Shown piece by piece: positions 53,142 through 62,446 of a DNA stretch of 64,000 bases. Under the pieces are notes generated by a model. That model worked only from the letters and a program-made list of their open reading frames with translations. It was not told the origin of the DNA and did no database searches. The DNA lies in assembly GCA_048262455.1 (NCBI GenBank), contig JBLXFD010000011.1, forward strand, positions 66,438 through 130,437, written 5' to 3'. The stretch is from Psychromarinibacter sp048262455. GTDB taxonomy: Bacteria; Pseudomonadota; Alphaproteobacteria; Rhodobacterales; Rhodobacteraceae. Numbering within the stretch: the first letter of the stretch is position 1; the number at the start of each line of letters is the position of its first letter. The position numbers and the translations under genes were made by a program.

Positions 53142-53222
53142 GCGGCCCTTGGCGCTGCTGCTGGAGGTAAGTGGGAGGCTCACCGCCCTCTAGTAGCGCC
53201 ACCCTCCGCCGCCACCTTCGGC

Positions 53223-53582
53223 AAGAGCACCCGGCCCGGAACAAGGCGCGCAGCGCCGCCGGGCCAGCGCCCGTCCGCCCCCCGGGCGGGCGCTTCGTTG
53301 ACGTTGGCGCGGGGGTAGAGCGAAGGGGTGGCGGTAAGATAAAGTGACGACCACTGGCGGTAGGGGCGCCCACCCACGGACGGGCGCCGTCCCTCTGTCG
53401 TGACAAGAGCACCCGGCCCGGAATAAGGCGCGCAGCGCCGCCGGGCCAGCGCCCGTCCGTCCCGAAGGGCGGGCGCTTCGTCACCGTTGGTGCGGGGGTG
53501 GAGCGGGGGAGTGGTGGTGCCATAAAGGGGTGACCACCAGCGGCGGGAGCGCCCGCCCACGGACGCGCGCTGGCCCTCTGTC
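53223..53582. repeat. Tandem repeat, two copies of a ~182-bp unit
   Basis: Two units beginning AAGAGCACCCGGCCCGGAA at 53223 and 53405 (period 182) remain clearly alike to their ends (CCCTCTGTC near 53391 and 53574). Each contains GC-rich dyads, for instance around GCGCCCGTCC...GGGCGGGCGC. The array lies between the ends of two convergent giant genes. It is not the same unit as the 215-bp arrays but has the same kind of location and composition. Nothing coding is seen in 53142-53716. Confidence 0.85.
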
Positions 53583-53657
53583 CGGGAAGAGTGGGTCCGC
53601 CGAGAGCAGGTGCTCGAGCAAGTCCACTCACAAGACCCACACCACCCCGCACAAGCA

Positions 53658-53693
53658 GACGCCCGGCCCGCCCGACAGGGCCGACCGGGCGTC
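53658..53693. terminator. Hairpin near the end of the 1957-residue gene
   Basis: A 9-bp inverted repeat (53658-53666 with 53685-53693), extended inward by GGCCC/GGGCC pairing, lies 24 bases beyond the stop of the leftward gene ending at 53717. It may serve as terminator on the minus strand. Confidence 0.45.
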
Positions 53694-53716
53694 CAATCCA
53701 GACCAGCAAGCCCCCC

Positions 53717-56700
53717 CTACGGGTCGATCCGCACCCGGAACCCCACCGACCCTACCGACCCCGGCGGGTAGCTGCCGGAGCAGTCCCACCGCAGCGGCCC
53801 CGCGTAGCCCGCGACGTTCGCGGAGGGGACGGTCAGCGTGCAGCTCAGCGCCGCGCCGACCGTGACGGGGGTGGCCACGGGTTCCGACAGGCTGGTGTAG
53901 GCGGGGGTGCGGTCGTAGAGGATCACGTCCCGCGCTGCCGCCCCGCTGTTGTTCTCCAGCTGGATCCGGTAGGCCAGAACGTCCCCCGCCGCCCCCTGGT
54001 TCGAGGTGCCCTCGGCCGAGCCTTGGGTCTCGTTGCGCACGGTCTTCGACAGGGTCAGCACCCCCAGCGCCGCGCCGCTGCTGACGCGGTCGGTGTTGCT
54101 GGCGGTGTGGACCACGGCGGTGCCGTCAAAGGTCGTCTCGGCCAGCAGCGCGTAGACAAAGCTGCTGCCCGGCCCGGTCCCGGACCCCGCCGAGACCCGC
54201 GAGACGATGCAGACCAGATCGCCCGCCACCACCTCCACCGGCGCGGTCAGCGGGGTGTCGGGCACGCCGTCGCAATCGGGATCGGCATAGACGGCGGCCC
54301 CGTAGGCGCCCGCCGGGGTCTGCGCGGTGTCGCCATAGCGGAACAGGACCGATCCGGTGGTGGTCGCCTTGTACTGGTGCGCCAGCGTGGCGACCTGGCC
54401 GGACTGGATGTCGGCCGTCTGGTCCTCGGTCAGCACCGGCGCGGCGAGCAGGCCGAAGTCGAGGCCGGGGTAGTCGGTCTGCGCGGCGGGGGCGAAGCTG
54501 TAGGTCGCGTCGCGCGGATCGGTGTCCTGCAACGAGGGAAGCCCGGCTTTACGTTCCGAGATCGGCAGGTAGCCCTGCATCGGGTCGACCCGCAGGGTGA
54601 CGGCGCCCGAATGCTCCGCCGCCAGCGCGTAGGACCAGCTGCCGTCGGTGGCGATGGCGGGCTGGGCGATGATGCCGCCGGCCTCGTCGAGGATCACCAG
54701 CACCGCCTCTGCCGTGCCCAGCTCGCCGCCGTTCACGGTGCCGTCGTGCGCCGTGCCGCCGCCGATCCCGTTGTCGATGAACAGCCGCCCGGACAGGGTG
54801 CGCTCGCCCGCGTAAAGCGTGACGGCATAGCTGTCCTCGTCGTCATCGGCGATGCCGTCGTTGAAGTCGTCCACCTTCGCGCCCACGGAAGGGTCGCTGT
54901 CGACATCGGGAAGGGAGCTTTCGATGATCTCCACCGTGTTCACGTGGTCCCCCGTCGGCTCGACCCGGGCGCGGATGGTCAGGGTCTCGGTGGTGCCCGG
55001 CAGGATCTCGTCGACGAACCACAGGCCGGTGTCGGGGTCGTAGAAATCCCCCGTCGCGGGCGCGTCGTCGCTTAGGTAGGTGAAGCCGGAGGGCAGCTTC
55101 TCGATCACCTTCACGCCCGAGGGCGAGCCGGGGCCGGAGTTGAGGACCGAGATCACCCAGTCGATCACGTCGCCCGGCGCAGCGGTGGTGATCACGGTGT
55201 TGGTGCCCGCGGCATAGGCCACCTTGACGATCGACAGGTCGCTTTCCTGCGGGTCGAAACCAAAGTTTTGATCCGGGGTGTCGCTGTTCTCGTTCACCGT
55301 CACCCCCACCAGCGGGTTCGAGGTGCCGATCTGCGAGCCGGCGGGCAGGTCGGTGTCGTTGACGTCGATCTCGATGCGGTAGGTGGTGCCGGGGAACAGG
55401 TCGCCCGACTGGTAGGTGCCGTCGGCGAGGGTCTCGACCGTGCGCAGGAAGACGTCGTCATCGAGGTCGTTGGGGGTTCCGCGGTCGTCGTGGATGCTGA
55501 TCGCGATGCCGCCGCCCAGGTTGATCTCGCCCGCCTCCTTCACGTCCGAGGCGTCCTGGTCGATGTAGACGTTCCCCGAGACGCTGCCGAAGGGCACGAT
55601 CGACGCCCCGCGGCAGCTGACGCCGTCGCTGTTGCCGCCTTCCTCGGTCTGGCTGGTGGCCAGCTGCTGGCCCAGCCCGGTGGCGGTGTCGATCAGGAAC
55701 AGCACGTTGGTGTCCTCGTCATAGGCGTAGAACAACCCGTTCTCGTCGAACCAGACCGCGTCGAAAGCGCCGTCGTAGTTGGCGGGGCCGATGAAGGTGA
55801 CCGCCTCGGTGCCGACGCTGGGATTGCCGCCATTCGCGGTGACGCTGAACAGCTGCCGGGTGTCGGCGTCGATGCCGTAGAGGTTGCCGTCCAGCGGGTT
55901 GTAGGCGAAATCCCCGGTGTTCACGTCGACCGACAGCTCCAGCGTGCCGCGGTTGGTCGCGGCCAGCGGATTGGCCAGGTCGACCAGCTGGAAGGTATTT
56001 TTGTCGGCCTCGTAGACCATCACCCCGTTGGGCAGGATGTCGCCCGCGTCCTCGCCGTCCGCTATGCCGCCCGAAGGGTCGGGCATCCGGGTGAAGGTGC
56101 CGCTGCCATCGATGCGGTAGAGCCGTCCGCTGCCCTTGGGAACCGCGTAGAGATAACCGTCCAGCGCGTTGTAGCCCCAGCCGCCGGTCAGGTCGCGGTC
56201 GGCCAGGCCGATGGTGTCCAGCGACATGGAGAACCCGGTCAGGCCGCGACTAAGGTTGACGCGCCGGAAGATGGAATCCTTGTCTGACACCATGAACATC
56301 CCGGAGTCGCAGACCAGCGGGGGCGGATCGTCCGAGATGGTGAGGGTGTAGTCCTCGATCTCGCCATCCAGCGCCACGGCCACCACCCCCGCGGTGGTGG
56401 ACCATCGGAACCGCGCGAAGGTCGGGGCGAGGGTGGCACTGGCCGGCACGTTGACGTCGAAGACGATCTGCCCGTTCAGCACCCCGTCCTTGTCGCCCGC
56501 CGATCCGTCCTGCAGGTCCGCCGCGATCATGTCGCCGGGATCGAAGGTGCCGTCGAGGTCCCAGTCGATCCATGCCTGCAGGTAGGCGACCGCCCCCGTG
56601 ACGCCAGAGGCGCCGCCGGTCACCTCGTTGACGGTCACGGTCACTTCGGCGGTGCCGCCGGCGTAGAAGGTCGGCAGGATCACCCCGTCCTCGTCGTCGA

Positions 56701-59590
56701 ACCCGTCCAGGTCGTCGCCGCTGGCGTCCGCGCTGAACTGGGTTGTGGCCTCGGGGTCCGGGGGCTCGGCGCCCAGGTAGGTACCCGCCACGGCAACATC
56801 GGCGATGATGTGCACCGGGTCGCCGTAGCTGGCGGGCGCGTCGCCCCGGTCCACCAGCGGCGCGGCCGAGATGACGATGGCGTAGTCCTCCACCTCGCCG
56901 TCCGGGGCGAAGCCGGCGGGGGGCAGGGCGGGCGTGGTGGACCAGCGGAAGCGGGCGAAGGTCTGGTCCAGCACCGCGTCTCCGGGCACCGAGACCTCCA
57001 CCTGGATCTGCCCGTCGCCCGCCGCCGCGTCGGTGCCGGTGCCGTCATCGGCCAGGTTCAGCGCGATCTGCTCGGCGGTTCCGGGCTCGAAGACGCCGTT
57101 GCCGTTGAAGTCCATCCAGCCCTGCAGCACGCCGTCGCCGCCGGAGACGTTGGCGGTGACCACGGTGATGAAGCCCTGCGTCAGCGGCGGGATCTCGACC
57201 CCGTCGTCGTCGTCGCTGTCGGCATTGGTGGCGTTTCCGGGGCCGGTGTCACCGGATTCGAAGCTGCCCAGCAGGATGCCGTCGCTGTCGATGAAGTTGT
57301 GCAGCGCGTCACCGAGGCCTGAGGGCGCATCGGTGAAGTCCGCGCAGCTCTGGATGTCGCCCAGGTGCATCCCGCCGCCGCCCGACAGCCCGCTGGCGCT
57401 GAACCGCAGGGGCGTGTGGCGGATCACCAGGGTGTCGATGGGCAGGCTGAAGCCCACCGTCAGGGCACGCTGCGCCCCGGACCCCAGCGCGTTCTCCCGC
57501 TCGCCAGTGACAGAGCCGTCGGCATTGGCCACCCGGGTCATGGCCAGCGATCCCGGGCCGTCGGTGATGCTGGGCGACACGACCCGGCCGTCCAGCAGCC
57601 CGAAGACGGTCAGGGATTCGTCCGCGTTCAGGTCGGCGGCGTAGAATTGGATGCCGGTCAGGGGGGCGTCGAAGGTGGCGCGCAGCTCGACGTATTGCGC
57701 GTCGAGCATCGGGTTGCCGCCGGTTCCGGCGTAAAGCGTGCTGACGGTGCCGATCGACGCGGGGCGGAAGGGCTGCGACAGGTCAAGAGCGGTCAGCGTT
57801 CCGGTCAGCCCGTTGTTGTCGAAAGAAACCGGCCCGCCCACCAGCGAGGGCACGTCGACGGCCCAGTCGATCGCCGAGATCCGGTTGCCGGAACACTGCG
57901 GCAGGTCCTCGCCCGGGGTGGTGAAGACGTTGACAGAGACGGTGTCGGTCGCTGGCCCCGCCTCGTTGCTGGCGATCTGCGTGTCTGCGGTGACGGTGCC
58001 GCCCGGCGCGGCGCTGGTGGTCACGTTGAACTCGATGGCGCCGCTTTGCAGGCCCCTGAGGGTCGGGATGGTCTGGAAGCTGAAGGTGCCGCCGGCGGGG
58101 TTGCTGGCAGGGCGGATGTCCTCGCCCTGGACGACCGAGAAGTTGGCGGTGCCGGTGGTCTGCGCCGGCAGCGTCACCTGCAGCACCGCGTCGGTCATCG
58201 CGGACAGCGAGGTATTGGCGTAGGTCACGCGGTAGCGGACCGTGGCGAAGGGCGGGATGTCGCCGCCGGCGTAAGCGACGCCGTTGACCTCGGTGATGCG
58301 GATGCCCACGGCGATGTCGTCGGGGCCCGGCAGGGCGATGAAGGACGAGCCCGCCACCCAGTAGCGCCAGGGGTTGTCGTTGCCCGCCGCGCCGCCTTCC
58401 GCGGAATCGCCGCCGTGACCCTCGGCGTTGACGGGGCCAAGGCTCTCGACGTCCGTCACCCGCAGCCGCAGCGCCGCGTAGTACACCTCGCCCTCCGCGA
58501 TGCCGCCGAAGGCGAAGCGCACCGCGTTGGTGGCCGCCGGCAGCGCCGTGGCGTCGGTGGTGTTCAGGTCGAACCCGGTGGCCGAGGCATCGGTGCAGAC
58601 GGCGACCGAATTGACTCCCGCGCCGGCGGGTTCGGGAAACACCGAGCCGGCCCCGTTGGCGGGGCCTTCCTGCCCCGGCAGGGTGGGCGAGGGGTCGTCG
58701 GCCCGGCAGGACCCGGGGTACTGGATGCGGTTCCAGGGACCCGTGGTCCCGTACCTGTCCCAGTCGCTGCCGCTGTCCGGCCCCGCCACCGGGCTGCCCG
58801 ACCGGAACGGCGTCGCCCCGCGCCCGCCGGTGATCGAGGTTTCCTCCTGCACCGTGAAGCCGTTGGGATCGATGGTGCCGCCAGAGCCGAAGGCGTTGAT
58901 CTGCACCGCGTCCCACTTGTTGTGCACCCGCGCGGTGCCGCTGCCGCCGACCGAGGACCAGGGGGTGCCGTTGGTGGGGTTGACGAGGTAGCCGTTGGTG
59001 AGATCCGCGATGTCGCTGCCGTTGGCGAACAGCGCGGTGTCGGGGCGGGTGGAATAGAAGATGCCGGTGTCGCCGTAGATATAGGCGAGGCCGGCGTTGC
59101 ATACATCGTCGGTAAAGCCCGCCAGGGTGCAGGCCGCGTTGTCCTCTGGCTGCCAGCCGTTGGGCGAGATGTCGAAGGTCTGCTGCCCCTTCGGCCCCCA
59201 GCCCTTGGACACGCCGCTGCCGGTGGTCGCAAGGGCCGGGCGCGCGGGCAGGGGGTTGCCCGCCGCGTCGGTAATGAAGGCGCCCACCACCTCGGTCCCC
59301 GCGGGCACGTACATGGTGGCATAGCCGCCGGGCCCGTCCAGCGTGCCCGAGGCGATGACCGGGAAGCTGGAGAAGACCTCGATCACGTCGCCGTCCTGCA
59401 ACGCCGGGTCGCCGTTCTGCACGTTGGTCTGCATCTGGGTGCGCGAGGCGGGCGTCAGGTCGATGGTGCCGCTGCCCAGCCACGCGCCGTGGGCCAGCAC
59501 CGCCAGCGCCAGGCAGGCCCAGACCAGGACCGCCACCAACAGGGTGCGGGGAAGCGAGGCGATCCTCGGGATCGGCAGGGGCAGGGGCAT
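53717..59590 (-). CDS. Giant secreted multidomain surface protein (GEVED, SdrD-B-like, DUF11 domains)
   Basis: A 1957-residue protein. The N terminus has one hydrophobic segment (residues ~15-36) that is a signal peptide or anchor, after which GSGTIDLTPASRTQMQTN begins the exported part. Two GEVED-type domains end at about residues 900 (GEVEDYAI) and 1080 (GEIEDYTL). A region at ~1100-1330 has repeated short Y-N-x-L-D-G-x-L-Y motifs as in propeller-like DUF6923. SdrD-B-like domains lie at ~1336-1428 and ~1594-1678, and DUF11 units at ~1448-1548 and ~1847-1957. Such mosaics are found in large adhesins and surface-layer-like proteins. It has no C-terminal anchor and ends GSVGFRVRIDP, so how it stays attached is unclear. 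It converges on the barrel-protein gene. Confidence 0.78.
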   Translation of the reverse strand: MPLPLPIPRIASLPRTLLVAVLVWACLALAVLAHGAWLGSGTIDLTPASRTQMQTNVQNGDPALQDGDVIEVFSSFPVIASGTLDGPGGYATMYVPAGTEVVGAFITDAAGNPLPARPALATTGSGVSKGWGPKGQQTFDISPNGWQPEDNAACTLAGFTDDVCNAGLAYIYGDTGIFYSTRPDTALFANGSDIADLTNGYLVNPTNGTPWSSVGGSGTARVHNKWDAVQINAFGSGGTIDPNGFTVQEETSITGGRGATPFRSGSPVAGPDSGSDWDRYGTTGPWNRIQYPGSCRADDPSPTLPGQEGPANGAGSVFPEPAGAGVNSVAVCTDASATGFDLNTTDATALPAATNAVRFAFGGIAEGEVYYAALRLRVTDVESLGPVNAEGHGGDSAEGGAAGNDNPWRYWVAGSSFIALPGPDDIAVGIRITEVNGVAYAGGDIPPFATVRYRVTYANTSLSAMTDAVLQVTLPAQTTGTANFSVVQGEDIRPASNPAGGTFSFQTIPTLRGLQSGAIEFNVTTSAAPGGTVTADTQIASNEAGPATDTVSVNVFTTPGEDLPQCSGNRISAIDWAVDVPSLVGGPVSFDNNGLTGTLTALDLSQPFRPASIGTVSTLYAGTGGNPMLDAQYVELRATFDAPLTGIQFYAADLNADESLTVFGLLDGRVVSPSITDGPGSLAMTRVANADGSVTGERENALGSGAQRALTVGFSLPIDTLVIRHTPLRFSASGLSGGGGMHLGDIQSCADFTDAPSGLGDALHNFIDSDGILLGSFESGDTGPGNATNADSDDDDGVEIPPLTQGFITVVTANVSGGDGVLQGWMDFNGNGVFEPGTAEQIALNLADDGTGTDAAAGDGQIQVEVSVPGDAVLDQTFARFRWSTTPALPPAGFAPDGEVEDYAIVISAAPLVDRGDAPASYGDPVHIIADVAVAGTYLGAEPPDPEATTQFSADASGDDLDGFDDEDGVILPTFYAGGTAEVTVTVNEVTGGASGVTGAVAYLQAWIDWDLDGTFDPGDMIAADLQDGSAGDKDGVLNGQIVFDVNVPASATLAPTFARFRWSTTAGVVAVALDGEIEDYTLTISDDPPPLVCDSGMFMVSDKDSIFRRVNLSRGLTGFSMSLDTIGLADRDLTGGWGYNALDGYLYAVPKGSGRLYRIDGSGTFTRMPDPSGGIADGEDAGDILPNGVMVYEADKNTFQLVDLANPLAATNRGTLELSVDVNTGDFAYNPLDGNLYGIDADTRQLFSVTANGGNPSVGTEAVTFIGPANYDGAFDAVWFDENGLFYAYDEDTNVLFLIDTATGLGQQLATSQTEEGGNSDGVSCRGASIVPFGSVSGNVYIDQDASDVKEAGEINLGGGIAISIHDDRGTPNDLDDDVFLRTVETLADGTYQSGDLFPGTTYRIEIDVNDTDLPAGSQIGTSNPLVGVTVNENSDTPDQNFGFDPQESDLSIVKVAYAAGTNTVITTAAPGDVIDWVISVLNSGPGSPSGVKVIEKLPSGFTYLSDDAPATGDFYDPDTGLWFVDEILPGTTETLTIRARVEPTGDHVNTVEIIESSLPDVDSDPSVGAKVDDFNDGIADDDEDSYAVTLYAGERTLSGRLFIDNGIGGGTAHDGTVNGGELGTAEAVLVILDEAGGIIAQPAIATDGSWSYALAAEHSGAVTLRVDPMQGYLPISERKAGLPSLQDTDPRDATYSFAPAAQTDYPGLDFGLLAAPVLTEDQTADIQSGQVATLAHQYKATTTGSVLFRYGDTAQTPAGAYGAAVYADPDCDGVPDTPLTAPVEVVAGDLVCIVSRVSAGSGTGPGSSFVYALLAETTFDGTAVVHTASNTDRVSSGAALGVLTLSKTVRNETQGSAEGTSNQGAAGDVLAYRIQLENNSGAAARDVILYDRTPAYTSLSEPVATPVTVGAALSCTLTVPSANVAGYAGPLRWDCSGSYPPGSVGSVGFRVRIDP

Positions 59591-59647
59591 GGCGGGCTCC
59601 TTCGGGGGGGGATGGCCGGGGGGGATGGTTGCGGCAGCGGGGTGCGA

Positions 59648-59878
59648 TCAGTCGCGTTGCGGCCCGCGCGAGCGGAAGATCTCGAAAAGCCCGGCGGCGA
59701 TGGCGCAATTGACGAGGGAGGCGCAGGCGATCAGCAGCGCGCCGGGAGAACGGACAAGGCTGAAGGAAAGCGCCTCCAGCACCACCGCGCCCAGCGCCAT
59801 GGCCACCAGCCCCAGCGGGCGGGGGGGCAGCCTGCGGCTGTCCGGTTTCGCCATCATCTGCGGGTTCGCGAAGGTCAT
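59648..59878 (-). CDS. Small membrane protein, two helices
   Basis: A 76-residue protein beginning MTFANPQMMAKPDSRRLPP, with ATG preceded by GAGGAGACCGCCC. Two hydrophobic helices are predicted, about residues 22-42 and 45-66, followed by a basic tail (IFRSRGPQRD). It lies directly upstream of the 1957-residue gene on the same strand, with 57 bases between them, so it is probably its operon partner. No family is recognised; a role in holding or exporting the large protein is possible but not shown. Confidence 0.6.
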   Translation of the reverse strand: MTFANPQMMAKPDSRRLPPRPLGLVAMALGAVVLEALSFSLVRSPGALLIACASLVNCAIAAGLFEIFRSRGPQRD

Positions 59879-60207
59879 CGGGCGGTCTCCTCAGGCTCGA
59901 TGCGGGGCCGAAGGGCGCCAATGGCGGCGCTCTCCGATCGCATAGGTTGCTCCCGCGGACGGGGATGAGACCTGTTCTAAGGATTTGGGGAAATGGCGCA
60001 GCCGACCGCAGGGATAGGTGGACGGTGCAAAAGTATACCGCCGGGGCGGGGGCTTGCGCGGAGGGGAGTATCCAAGGCGTCGCGGGTCACCCGCCGGGGC
60101 GGGGGGCCGAGGGTGATCGGCGCTGGCTGTCCCCGCAGGGAAAACCGGCGCCGATGTCAGACGTGATTGTATTCAGCGGCGAGCCAATATCGCCGCGGGG
60201 TCCGCCG
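59879..60207. other. Intergenic region before the surface-protein/small membrane protein operon
   Basis: This 329-bp gap lies upstream of the leftward gene starting at 59878 and downstream of the leftward gene ending at 60208. It must hold the promoter for the former. I see an 8-bp inverted repeat ATCGGCGC/GCGCCGAT spread over about 60116-60156, but no convincing gene or conserved RNA. Confidence 0.4.
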
Positions 60208-61179
60208 TCACTGGCCCGGCGGCGGCGGCATGACCGCCCGCAGCGCCTCGACCGGGATCCCCAGCCGTTCCGCCGCTGCTGCGAGATCCGGCGGGCCGTC
60301 CCCCAGCGCCTCGGTCAGGTCGGCCTCGCTGATGCCCAGTTGCTCCGCCACCCCGGCGAAATCCGGCGGGCCGCCGCGCGCCGCCACTTCCACCTCGCCG
60401 CTGTAGCAGTCGATGGAATAGGGCGCCTCGTCCGCCGTCAGGTGATAGTGGTAGATCCCCTCCGGAAACTCCGGCGTCGCCTCGACATGGCCGCCGCAGG
60501 CGTCGAGGTCGGCGTTGGTCATGGCCGTGCCCCCGGCGCCCTGGTCCGCGTAAATGGGAAACCCGTCCTGCAGCACCCCGACCATGAAGGAATGCGCGCC
60601 CGCCGCGTCGATGGTCTCGCTGACGCAGGTGGGGATGCCGTGGTAGTGGTAGCTGGTGCCGTTGGCCAGCGGGTGGCCGTTGCAGGCGTCGAGGAAGGCG
60701 GCGTGATCGTGGATCACGTTATCCTCCAGCGCGACCACCTGCCGCTCGCGGTCCTCGTAGTCGTTGAAGATGCGCGCGCCGTCGATGGCGACGCCGATCT
60801 GCCCCAGGCCGGTGGGGGTCGGCTGCGCGGCGAGGACCGGGCGGGTGGTGATGGTGGTGTCCACGGGGGAGGCCGCGATATCACTGCCCGCGAGGGTGTC
60901 GAAACTCTCCGGCGGGTTGTCGCGGAAGGGCTGGTTGGCGGGGTCCTTCGGCACCAGGTAGGCCTCTGCCACGCCGCTGGCGGGCAGGCCGTCGGACTGG
61001 TAGCGGAAGGTGTTCTCCTGCCCGGAGAAGGTGATGGTGACGTTGTCGCTCCACTTCGCGCTTTCGATGCCGGCCGTGGTGTCGGGCGCTTCTTGCGCCG
61101 CGGCCGGGGAAAGCGCGAGGGTGCTGGCCGCGAGGGCCAGGGTCAGCGTCATCTTGCGGGGGTGGGGTGGGATGTACAT
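60208..61179 (-). CDS. YHYH domain protein, secreted
   Basis: A 323-residue protein with a signal peptide ending near residue 28 (SPAAAQEA). The name-giving motif occurs twice, at SYHYHGIPTC and IYHYHLTADE, with conserved Cys, Asp and Gly around (NVIHDHAAFLDACNGHPL, MVGVLQDGFPIYADQG), as in the YHYH family (PF14240-type). These His-rich segments look like a metal site, but no reaction is settled for the family. The C-terminal ~60 residues contain two copies of an A-E-x-L-G-I-x-x-x-x-L motif ending in PPPPGQ. It is divergent from dusA and stands alone. Confidence 0.85.
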   Translation of the reverse strand: MYIPPHPRKMTLTLALAASTLALSPAAAQEAPDTTAGIESAKWSDNVTITFSGQENTFRYQSDGLPASGVAEAYLVPKDPANQPFRDNPPESFDTLAGSDIAASPVDTTITTRPVLAAQPTPTGLGQIGVAIDGARIFNDYEDRERQVVALEDNVIHDHAAFLDACNGHPLANGTSYHYHGIPTCVSETIDAAGAHSFMVGVLQDGFPIYADQGAGGTAMTNADLDACGGHVEATPEFPEGIYHYHLTADEAPYSIDCYSGEVEVAARGGPPDFAGVAEQLGISEADLTEALGDGPPDLAAAAERLGIPVEALRAVMPPPPGQ

Positions 61180-61332
61180 TCGGCCTCTTCGGGTTTGGCG
61201 GCGTTCCCCTTGATACGTAGCGCGGCGGGGCTTCCGTCGCAGAAACTTGCGCCGGGGTGCTCACGCTTCCCCCTGGCTTCCCTTGGGCGTCTCATGATGA
61301 TACCCAGCCGGGCCGAAGCGGCAGGACGACGG

Positions 61333-62370
61333 ATGAGCATGAGCGCAGAGCCACAGCAGCAAGGGACGACGGACCTCTCGCGGACGGCCCGGCTTTCCGT
61401 GGCACCCATGATGGACTGGACCGACCGCCACTGCCGCTACCTGCACCGGCTGCTCAGCCGCCGCACGCTGCTGTACACCGAGATGGTCACCGCCCCGGCG
61501 CTGGTGCGCGGCGGCGCGCGGCACCTGTTGCGGTTCGACGCGGCCGAGCATCCGGTGGCGCTGCAGCTGGGCGGGTCAGAGCCGGGCGAGTTGGCCGAAG
61601 CCGCGCGGATCGGGGCCGAGGAAGGTTACGACGAGATCAACCTCAACGTCGGCTGCCCCTCGGACCGGGTGCAGTCGGGCTGCTTCGGCGCGGTGCTGAT
61701 GGAGCGGCCGGGGCTGGTGGCCGATTGCGTGGCGGCGATGATCGCCGCGCAGCCGCGCGAGGTGACGGTCAAGTGCCGGATCGGCGTGGACGACCAGGAC
61801 CCCGAGGCGGTGCTGCCGGATTTCCTTGAGCGGATGCGGGCGGCCGGGGTGCGGCGGGTGGCGATCCATGCGCGCAAGGCCTGGCTGCAGGGGCTCAGCC
61901 CGAAGGAGAACCGCGAGGTGCCGCCGCTGGACTACCCGCTGGTGCACCGGATGAAGGCGGCCTTCCCGGACCTGCACGTCTCGATCAACGGCGGCATCGG
62001 GTCGCTGGACGCGGCGCGGGCGCAGCTGGAGGCGGGGCTGGACGGGGTGATGGTGGGCCGCGCCGCCTACCACGCGCCGGCGGAGATCCTGCTGGACGCG
62101 GACCGCGCGATCTTCGGCGCGGCGAACCCGCTGGCCTCGGCCGAGGAAGCGGTAGAGGCGATGAAGCCCCACGTGGCAGGGCACCTGGCCGAGGGCGGGC
62201 GGCTGCACTCGGTCACCCGGCACATGCTGGGCCTCTTCGCGGGGCGCCCCGGCGCGCGCGGCTGGCGGCGGGTGCTGAGCGAGGGCGCCCACCGCCCCGG
62301 CGCGGGGCTGGAGCTGCTGGACGCCGCGCTGGCGCAGCTGGATCCGGACGCCTTGCGCCGCGCCGGCTGA
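61333..62370 (+). CDS. dusA: tRNA-dihydrouridine synthase A
   Basis: A 345-residue FMN enzyme that reduces uridine in the tRNA D-loop. The start at 61333 follows AGGACGACGG; the ATG two codons later is also possible. Hallmarks are VAPMMDWTDRHCRYLHR near residue 22, LQLGGSEPGELAEAA near 75, the catalytic-Cys block NLNVGCPSDRVQSGCFGAVL near 100-120 (active Cys in VGCPS), and VAIHARKAWLQGLSPKENRE near 180, a DusA-specific line. The C-terminal helical tRNA-binding domain follows (HMLGLFAGRPGARGWRR). It is a monocistronic housekeeping gene divergent from the YHYH gene. Confidence 0.95.
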   Translation: MSMSAEPQQQGTTDLSRTARLSVAPMMDWTDRHCRYLHRLLSRRTLLYTEMVTAPALVRGGARHLLRFDAAEHPVALQLGGSEPGELAEAARIGAEEGYDEINLNVGCPSDRVQSGCFGAVLMERPGLVADCVAAMIAAQPREVTVKCRIGVDDQDPEAVLPDFLERMRAAGVRRVAIHARKAWLQGLSPKENREVPPLDYPLVHRMKAAFPDLHVSINGGIGSLDAARAQLEAGLDGVMVGRAAYHAPAEILLDADRAIFGAANPLASAEEAVEAMKPHVAGHLAEGGRLHSVTRHMLGLFAGRPGARGWRRVLSEGAHRPGAGLELLDAALAQLDPDALRRAG

Positions 62371-62446
62371 CCCGCCGCGCCGCTTTCCCGGTGGACGCGG
62401 CGTCCGTTTCCGGCTTTGACGGGGTGGTACAACCCCGGAGGCCCCG

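Noticed and set aside
48552..53183. Long open frame (about 1540 codons) on the minus strand opposite the barrel-protein gene
   Set aside because: Same cause: antisense of a gene with strong third-position G/C, low-complexity translation, no signal or domain.
57365..59968. Long open frame on the plus strand opposite the 1957-residue gene
   Set aside because: Composition is dominated by Gly, Arg, Ala, Val and His without domain similarity, while the minus-strand product has clear GEVED and SdrD-B-type domains.
62371..62446. Riboswitch upstream of the TauE/SafE gene
   Set aside because: The 76-bp gap is short and shows no ordered set of stems; it only carries the ribosome-binding site.
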